Assembly (NCBI GenBank): GCA_964608735.1
Contig: CAZSPL010000002.1
Location: 1 to 56,307 of the forward strand
Direction of reading: 5' to 3'
Length of the DNA: 56,307 bases
Source: CAZSPL01 sp964608735
Lineage (GTDB): Bacteria > JAJVIF01 > JAPKYR01 > CAZSPL01
A model generated the notes under the pieces. It was not told the origin of the DNA. It worked only from the letters and a program-made list of their open reading frames with translations, and ran no database searches. The number at the start of each line of letters is the position of its first letter. Position 1 is the first letter of the stretch. Made by a program: the position numbers and the translations under genes. Positions 51,146-56,307 of this stretch are shown here, in pieces.

Positions 51146-51931
51146 CTACATCTTTCCGAGATCGATCCTGTCGAGTGGGAATACCGGCCCGTCGGTGCAC
51201 ACATGGAGATACGCGCCTTCCCTCGCGGGAGCGGCGCATCCAAGGCATACACCGAATCCGCACGCCATCTTGCATTCGAGGCTGACCTGCACCCTTCCGC
51301 CGATAAACCCGCCCCATCGGGTCAAGTTGCGAAGCATCTCGATCCTTCCGCAGACATACGCCTGGGTGACATCTTCCGCCTTAACATTCTCTTCGAGCGG
51401 CACTGTGATGAACCCGCGCGTGCCTATCGAGCCGTCCTCGGTGGCGATGACCGGGTCGTATCCGAGCTTCCGGATTTCATCGAGGCCAAACAAATGCTCG
51501 GCGACTCGTCCCCCCAGGTACACCTGCGGCTTGTGTCCCCTCGCGTGAAGCTCCTCGAAAACCCATATGAGCGGCGGAATCCCCACGCCTCCGCCGATGA
51601 TTACCGGATTATCCCCGGCGACCTTGAGATTGAATCCGTTTCCGAGCGGGCCGAGGATATCGAGAGAGTCACCCGGTTCGCGCGCGGCAAGCCATTCGGT
51701 GCCGGGCCCGACGACGCGGAAAATTATATCGAACGTACCCGCCTTGGCATCCGCCCGCGTGAAGCTGAACGGGCGCCTGAGGATTACTCCCGGGCCGGGA
51801 GTCAGCATATTGATGAACTGCCCCGGCTTCGCGGTTTTGCTGATGGCAGGGCATTTGAAGCGTACGGAATAGTGCTCTGGACATAGTAGTTCTTTCCGGA
51901 TTAACTCCGCGGTGACAAGTTGTTTTCTCAT
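51146..51931 (-). CDS. pyrK: Dihydroorotate dehydrogenase electron-transfer subunit
   Basis: A 261-residue iron-sulfur flavoprotein. The FAD-binding beta-barrel has RRPFSFTRAD, the NAD-binding half has NPVIIGGGVGIPPLIWVFEEL, and the C-terminus carries the [2Fe-2S] ligands in SLECKMACGFGVCLGC. PyrK passes electrons from dihydroorotate dehydrogenase B to NAD+. No pyrD lies next to it in this window, so either the catalytic subunit is elsewhere or the partner differs (HydG/sulfhydrogenase gamma subunits are related). ATG 51931 has GAGGATGC upstream. Confidence 0.88.
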   Translation of the reverse strand: MRKQLVTAELIRKELLCPEHYSVRFKCPAISKTAKPGQFINMLTPGPGVILRRPFSFTRADAKAGTFDIIFRVVGPGTEWLAAREPGDSLDILGPLGNGFNLKVAGDNPVIIGGGVGIPPLIWVFEELHARGHKPQVYLGGRVAEHLFGLDEIRKLGYDPVIATEDGSIGTRGFITVPLEENVKAEDVTQAYVCGRIEMLRNLTRWGGFIGGRVQVSLECKMACGFGVCLGCAAPAREGAYLHVCTDGPVFPLDRIDLGKM

Positions 51932-52021
51932 AGCATCCTCGGTGGAAGATGTTAGCTTATGTGGGGAAGTGCGGCAAGGTTAAAAGGGATTTCAGGACGG
52001 ATGTTTTTCAAAAACCGGCCG

Positions 52022-52822
52022 TCAGATCGCTTGTGGGTTGCGGCCCGAGGTTTCGCGCTCCCTTTCGCGCTTGATGATGTTATACATCTGTATCGCGAAC
52101 TGCAGCCGCGTATTGAGCTCATCCGGGCGGAACGGGAAGTTTATAAGGTCATCGGCGCCGCTTTGTATCACTTCGATAGCCTTCCGCGCCATGCCGTCGG
52201 TTGCCACCACGAGAACCGGAATATGACAATATAGGAAATCGGATTTGAGCCAGCTTATGAAAAGCGACGCATCCTGGATGCCGATAGTCGTGTCGATCAG
52301 CACTACTGACGGCGTAAAAGCTTTCACGAGCGCCTTTGCGTCGATACTATCCTTCGTCGTCTGTAGCTTGTATGTATACCAGAGCTTCGTCTCGCGGAAA
52401 AGGCGGCTCAAGTCGGTGGAGAGCGGTGTGATCCCCTCGATGATCAGTATCTTCATTTTCGGCGGAGTATAGTTGGCCAATCGCTGGAATCCTATCTCCC
52501 TCAGCGCCTCCCGCCGCGTGCTGAACACGGGAAGCACCACACCTCTCAGGTTCAGCGAGATAATCCTCATCGGCGTAGGCTGGATGTCGGTAAGATAAAT
52601 CTTGCCCTCACGGCGGTGGGTGTAATGGATTGTATCGAGAATCGTGCTGATGGCGTTGGAGTCGATGAACAGTACCCTCGAGAAGTCGAGGAGTATAACG
52701 CGGACGTTCTGGTCGAGGGCCTTTCTTACTTCCGTGATAATCCCCGCCTTCATTTCGGCGGCGTTCCCGGAAAGCTTCACGGTGGCGACATCGTCCTGTA
52801 ATTCAAGGTCTACTTTGAACAT
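52022..52822 (-). CDS. STAS plus degenerate receiver domain protein
   Basis: A 266-residue two-domain signalling protein. Residues 1-105 are a STAS domain (VILLDFSRVLFIDSNAISTIL, candidate phosphoserine 55). Residues about 122-245 have the receiver fold (MKILIIEGITP, then SVVLIDTTIG with phosphoacceptor-position Asp177, VVAT with Thr208, and a final helix). The paired acidic residues of true receivers are reduced to Glu129, and the conserved Lys is replaced in NFPFRPDEL, so phosphorylation is doubtful. It probably joins a partner-switching pathway. ATG 52822 has TAGGAGAAG upstream. 134 gene-free bases separate it from the next gene. Confidence 0.85.
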   Translation of the reverse strand: MFKVDLELQDDVATVKLSGNAAEMKAGIITEVRKALDQNVRVILLDFSRVLFIDSNAISTILDTIHYTHRREGKIYLTDIQPTPMRIISLNLRGVVLPVFSTRREALREIGFQRLANYTPPKMKILIIEGITPLSTDLSRLFRETKLWYTYKLQTTKDSIDAKALVKAFTPSVVLIDTTIGIQDASLFISWLKSDFLYCHIPVLVVATDGMARKAIEVIQSGADDLINFPFRPDELNTRLQFAIQMYNIIKRERERETSGRNPQAI

Positions 52823-52956
52823 ATGCTTCTCCTACCCGATCAATGCCCCATCAAACCGGTTGAAAACCCGACGCCCACTCCGGACGCGCTTTGCAGGGAT
52901 TGAGGTGTTCATTCTACAGGATGTGGTGCCGGTGTCAACGCCCTGTCGCAATGCCA

Positions 52957-53412
52957 TCACCTTTTTCCCCTGATAATGAGTATATCTTCATCGCTGCCGA
53001 TACGGTAAATCTCCCGCATCACCTGCAATGCCGTCGATGACGCCACCGCCGGGGAGAAATACTCCGGCTTGCCCCACTTCCTCAGATAATACAGGCTGAC
53101 CTTGTCGGGGGACTTGAATCCGAGGAGATTCATCGCCGCATCCTGGTCAGGCCCAAGCTGATATATCTCCGGCAGGTCCTGGTTCCCGACGGCTTCGGAA
53201 TATATCTCGCCGCAGATCTCGTCGATCCAGAACTGCACGTAACGGCCATCCGATTCGACAAGCAGGAAATTCCCCTGCAACCGCCTGTTTGCGAGGTCCT
53301 GCAGGGCTTCGGTGAGTTCGGCGGCCAATGTGTCGCTTTTGCGTGACGGTTTCTCCCCGTCCCCGTCAAGGTCTATCAATGAATCTATCGAATAATCCTC
53401 GGCCATGGCCAT
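52957..53412 (-). CDS. TY-Chap-like domain protein
   Basis: A 151-residue acidic protein. Its core, YVQFWIDEICGEIYSEAVGNQDLPEIYQL, then LLGFKSPDKVSLYYLRKW, resembles the TY-Chap/YbjN type-III-secretion-chaperone-like fold (Y-V-Q-F, a conserved N-x-x-L-P, LG-x-x-x-P). No secretion genes are near. It starts two bases after the ftcD stop and has only a weak ribosome-binding site, so translation may depend on the upstream gene. Family assignment is by pattern only and could be wrong. Confidence 0.6.
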   Translation of the reverse strand: MAMAEDYSIDSLIDLDGDGEKPSRKSDTLAAELTEALQDLANRRLQGNFLLVESDGRYVQFWIDEICGEIYSEAVGNQDLPEIYQLGPDQDAAMNLLGFKSPDKVSLYYLRKWGKPEYFSPAVASSTALQVMREIYRIGSDEDILIIRGKR

Positions 53413-53414
53413 AA

Positions 53415-55100
53415 TTATTTTGCCAATTTCTTTTCGAGGTTGGCGCTTACGATATCGGTAACTTCCTCCGCCTTCTTCCTCGCTTCTTCGAGAATCCGCT
53501 TTGCCTCTTCATGCACATTCTTAACGTATTCCTTATCCGAAATACTCGGGAGATTGATGGTCACGTTGTAGTATGCACCTTCGGCGCATGCCCTTGCCAT
53601 GAGAGCCGCGACGCCGGCATCGCTGTTACTGTTGATGTTCCCGCGCAATGCGACCGCTTTCGCCAGGTCAAGGGCTTCGATACTCGCTTTCAGCACATCG
53701 AGCGGTACTTCAGTCGCGCCCCTCGTGGCTTCATCGATGGCTTTCTTACGCATGGCCTTTTCCTCTATCGTATCTTTCGGCATACGGAAGCTGTCCATCA
53801 GTTTATTGAACGCATCGGTATCGCGGTCGATGGCATAGAGGAAGAAGTCCTTCAGATGCTGGCCCGCCACGGGGAGTTTCATCATCTCCTGGCGATGCTC
53901 CTTATACTCCGGCTTGGGCCATGTGAGATTTCCGACCATCGCGCTCAGCGCGGCAGACAGGCATCCCGCCAGCGCCGCGACCGAGCCGCCACCCGGTGCC
54001 GGGGAATCGGTGCTCAGCTCGTCGGCGAATTCGCGCAATGTCATACCCCTGAGCTTGCCCTGATCGGTCTCGACGAAATACTCGATTATCTTTTTCTCAT
54101 TCACCCACGGATACAACTGGTCGAGGCCGAGGCTCATCACGGCGATGCGTATCAGTTCCTTCTCGGGCACGCCGCGACTTCGCTTCTGCTTCCTGAGGAA
54201 AAATTCCCCCGCGTCTGTCATGACCTTGAGCGGCACCAGGCCGACGACTTCGGAGCCGGTCACGAGCAAGCCATCCTCAATCGCGAGCTCGCAGCATTTG
54301 AAATAGACTTCGTGCAGCGGCGTAACCTCGGTGTCGGTAAGGTTCATCGTAATCTGCGCGCATCCGAATTCTGGGATATACCACCCGGTCGATGCCACAT
54401 TCTTGAACAATCCCGGCTCATATACAGTCTCGCCCTTTTCATCCTTCACGATCGTTCCCTTTTTATCACGCTTCGGCTGACCCTTTTCCCTGATAGTACC
54501 GGCGATTTTCTTCGCCTTTTTCGCGTCGACCGTATTAAGGTTGATGTTATACGCGATGAGGAATTTCCGCGCGCCGGTGGTGAGTACGCCGAATTTCGGG
54601 TTGAATTCCTGCGGGCCGAAATCCGGTTTCCAGTATGGCTCCTGCGCTTTTTTGGCAAGGGCTTCATATTCGCCGACGCGTATATTCGCGAGCTTGCGCC
54701 ATTCCGGTTTCGTCGCTGCGAATTCATAAAGGTAGACCGGAAGTTTCAACTCTTCGCCGACCCGCCTGCCCAGTTCTTTGGCGTATCCGACACAGTCATC
54801 CATCGTGACGCCGGTGACCGGTACGAACGGGCATACGTCGCACGCGCCCTGCCTTGCATGCGCGCCGGTATGCTTGGACATATCGAGCACTTCATACGCC
54901 TTCTTTATGCAACGAAACGCCGCTTCGACGGCCGCTTCCGGTGTTCCGATGAATGTCACGACGCTACGGTTGGTCTCATAACCGGGGTCGACATCGAGCA
55001 GCCGCGCGCCGGGCACCGTCTCGACGATCGACGTAATCTCGTCTATCTTCGCCTTGTCCCTGCCCTCGCTGAAATTCGGAACACACTCTACGAGCTTCAT
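53415..55100 (-). CDS. ftcD: Glutamate formimidoyltransferase / formimidoyltetrahydrofolate cyclodeaminase
   Basis: A 561-residue bifunctional folate enzyme of histidine degradation. The formyltransferase half has KLVECVPNFSEGRD, DPGYETNRSVVTFIG, and the catalytic-His region SKHTGAHARQGACDVCPFVPV (His77-His81; the usual HPR reads HAR). The cyclodeaminase half, from about 355, has DSPAPGGGSVAALAGCLSAALSAMVGNLT, followed by helices with AVALRGNINSNSDAGVAALMA. A lysine-rich insert lies at about 205-235. GAGGTTTCGAGAGG precedes ATG 55100. No other hut gene is in the window. Promoter at 55147. Confidence 0.95.
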   Translation of the reverse strand: MKLVECVPNFSEGRDKAKIDEITSIVETVPGARLLDVDPGYETNRSVVTFIGTPEAAVEAAFRCIKKAYEVLDMSKHTGAHARQGACDVCPFVPVTGVTMDDCVGYAKELGRRVGEELKLPVYLYEFAATKPEWRKLANIRVGEYEALAKKAQEPYWKPDFGPQEFNPKFGVLTTGARKFLIAYNINLNTVDAKKAKKIAGTIREKGQPKRDKKGTIVKDEKGETVYEPGLFKNVASTGWYIPEFGCAQITMNLTDTEVTPLHEVYFKCCELAIEDGLLVTGSEVVGLVPLKVMTDAGEFFLRKQKRSRGVPEKELIRIAVMSLGLDQLYPWVNEKKIIEYFVETDQGKLRGMTLREFADELSTDSPAPGGGSVAALAGCLSAALSAMVGNLTWPKPEYKEHRQEMMKLPVAGQHLKDFFLYAIDRDTDAFNKLMDSFRMPKDTIEEKAMRKKAIDEATRGATEVPLDVLKASIEALDLAKAVALRGNINSNSDAGVAALMARACAEGAYYNVTINLPSISDKEYVKNVHEEAKRILEEARKKAEEVTDIVSANLEKKLAK

Positions 55101-55146
55101 CCTCTCGAAACCTCCGTTCGCTCAAAGCCGCACTGTAATCGTGGGA

Positions 55147-55174
55147 ATTATAACAAAAGCTTAATGCCAATCAA
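55147..55174 (-). promoter_or_regulatory. Promoter of ftcD
   Basis: Minus strand TTGATT (55174-55169), 16-base spacer, TATAAT (55152-55147) with TGT just before it, an extended -10. Confidence 0.65.
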
Positions 55175-55201
55175 ACACAAAAGGCCGCCCGATAAGGCGG
55201 C
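55171..55201 (-). terminator. Hairpin terminator after the broken gene
   Basis: Minus strand GCCGCC (55201-55196) with GGCGGC (55189-55184), six-base loop, followed by CTTTTGTGTTT; the T-run is imperfect. It lies 48 bases after the broken gene's stop and just ahead of the ftcD promoter. Confidence 0.65.
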
Positions 55202-55248
55202 GCATTGAAATCAGAACGCTGAATTCTACACTCAGGTCAATTGCATCA

Positions 55249-56307
55249 TTAAGGTGCCCAGTTGTAGAAGGCTTCAGTGTAATGGTCAAACTTGCCCATA
55301 GCAATCGCTACTACGTGATCTTCACCCGCATATTCCTCGACTCCTACCGTAACCCAGGAAAATCCATTAATCGCGCCATCAGGGCCACTATTTCCGTGGA
55401 AGGTGAAGTTGGCTTTCCATGTACTGACAGCATTCATGCTAAGCGTGTACCATTTGCATACCAGACCCCCTTCCGAATAAACCACAAGATGGTCTAAACC
55501 ATCGTCACAGTCAATGTCTACAACTGGGGCTGTAAACTCCAACACTGGTATAGCTGTTGGTCCCTCTCCATAAGTGTCAACCCAGTCGGGTCCGGCTATT
55601 TGTCTGTAAAAATAAACAGTACGAAGCGCCGGAACGGAATAAGCAATGGAATGGTAAAGATCGTCCTTAGCACCCATCGCCACGGATGCCTTTCTGGCAT
55701 AGTAGTTTGTGTTCTGAACAACCGTAATCGTATCTACCGGGCTTGTGCTCTCAAAAAAATCAACGAAGTCATCATCCGTGGCGTCCATATCGTAAACCTT
55801 TGCCATGAAATAAGGGGAATCGTAATATGAGACAACAAGAAATTCACCATCCGGGGCAATATCCACATCGAGGAACTCGCCTCCGATCACCGTTCCACAT
55901 CATCTATTAATCCCCAATAAACCCAGTCCGGATCAGAATCATCGCCCTCATAGCAGGCAACATCAATATCATCCTCATCATTATCGATGAACGTAACCAG
56001 CATCCTCGAACCTGTCTGAGTGGTATCGTAACGCCAACCACAGATTTCAATTATCTCGATATCATTTGTCGCGCTTACATCGGATTTAACATCGAGATCG
56101 GTCCGATGATTCCACGCAGTACCATTTCGCTGGAACACACACAATGTGCCCGGGTCCTCCTAATCGGTCGTAACAAGCTGGATTTCGCCTTCTGAGTCAT
56201 TGTGATAACCGTAGCCTGCAACGAATCCCGGCTGATTGGTTCCATCTGAAGCATCGTGAAAGAGAAAAGTTAGAGTGTTAAAGTCGACATCCGCTCCCTG
56301 CCTATCC
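55249..56307 (-). pseudogene. Broken exported/beta-propeller-type gene, running off the window
   Basis: Three consecutive reading pieces belong to one protein. The first, from the window edge, ends at an in-frame TAG (56162-56160) after EGEIQLVTTD. The second continues in the same frame (TLCVFQRNGTAWNHRTD) to a TGA at 55887. The third begins in another frame at GTG 55890 (IGGEFLDVDIAPDGEF) and runs to 55249, ending FYNWAP. Text such as NQPGFVAGYGYHNDSEG, RMLVTFIDNDEDDIDVACYEG and VDIDCDDGLDHLVVYSEGG suggests a secreted repeat or propeller protein of unknown role. One nonsense codon and one frameshift imply a pseudogene, though errors near a contig end are possible. The region looks clearly more AT-rich than the rest. 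Confidence 0.65.

Noticed and set aside
53511..55208. A 565-codon plus-strand open frame opposite ftcD
   Set aside because: Antisense shadow; the minus strand carries clear FtcD motifs over the same stretch.
1..56307. CRISPR arrays, insertion sequences, tRNA or rRNA genes
   Set aside because: None found by reading: no regularly spaced repeats, transposase motifs or tRNA-like T-loop/anticodon patterns outside genes.

Overview
The window is one 56.3-kb scaffold of bacterial chromosome with two 10-N gaps (33084-33093 and 43406-43415), so it is almost certainly a draft or metagenome assembly. Base composition is moderately GC-rich. Many genes start at TTG or GTG. Lipoproteins, a periplasmic-type thioredoxin, VWA/Bat proteins and an alpha-2-macroglobulin (A2M) protein point to an uncultivated, diderm-like free-living bacterium. 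The phylum cannot be fixed from sequence reading alone. No tRNA, rRNA, insertion sequence, prophage or CRISPR array was seen.

Layout. 1-5.4 kb (minus): 5' part of dnaE behind a HEAT-repeat membrane protein, a patatin-like lipase, and mutL. 5.5-8.8 kb (minus): a redox operon made of a 44-residue CxxC microprotein, a fusion of a GltD-like NAD(P)H oxidoreductase with a NapH/CcoG-like membrane ferredoxin, and a TlpA-like lipoprotein. 8.8-10.6 kb (minus): an HD-GYP phosphodiesterase and a BsuPI-domain lipoprotein. 10.6-19.8 kb (plus): radical SAM protein, two-helix K+ channel with RCK domain, phosphoesterase, TPR protein, secreted tandem-domain protein, aminotransferase and split transketolase, closed by a terminator. 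19.8-25 kb (minus): a STAS protein, then folP-DUF58-BatA-BatB-TPR. 25-27.6 kb (minus): glnA and a diacylglycerol-kinase-like gene, each directly behind a terminator-like hairpin. 27.7-40.6 kb (minus): the translation/RNA supercluster rimP-nusA-ylxR-infB-DUF503-rbfA-nrnA-truB-ribF-rpsO-pnp-M16 peptidase, with a promoter and attenuator-like terminator ahead of rimP. 40.7-47.9 kb (plus): small membrane protein, discoidin-like protein, and an ECF sigma factor overlapping a 1754-residue protein. 47.9-55.1 kb (minus): a large secreted beta-propeller lipoprotein under a GEMM-type (c-di-GMP-I-like) riboswitch, pyrK, a STAS/pseudo-receiver protein, a TY-Chap-like protein and ftcD. 55.2-56.3 kb (minus): a broken, AT-richer surface-type gene.

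The most striking item is the sigma factor plus its partner at 42.0-47.9 kb. The partner has an N-terminal zinc-binding anti-sigma motif (H-x3-C-x2-C), a membrane helix, macroglobulin domains, five further hydrophobic segments, a Gly/Pro/Ala-rich bait-like stretch, a Cys-x-Glu-Gln thioester motif and a receptor-type C-terminus. It looks like a protease trap physically built into an anti-sigma factor. Other items worth a second look are the riboswitch with its mutually exclusive terminator/antiterminator, the redox operon, a recurrent extended -10 box (TGnTATAAT) that in two divergent genes predicts leaderless mRNAs, attenuator-like hairpins ahead of rimP and glnA, and a chimeric piece of trpE spliced into truB next to an assembly gap.
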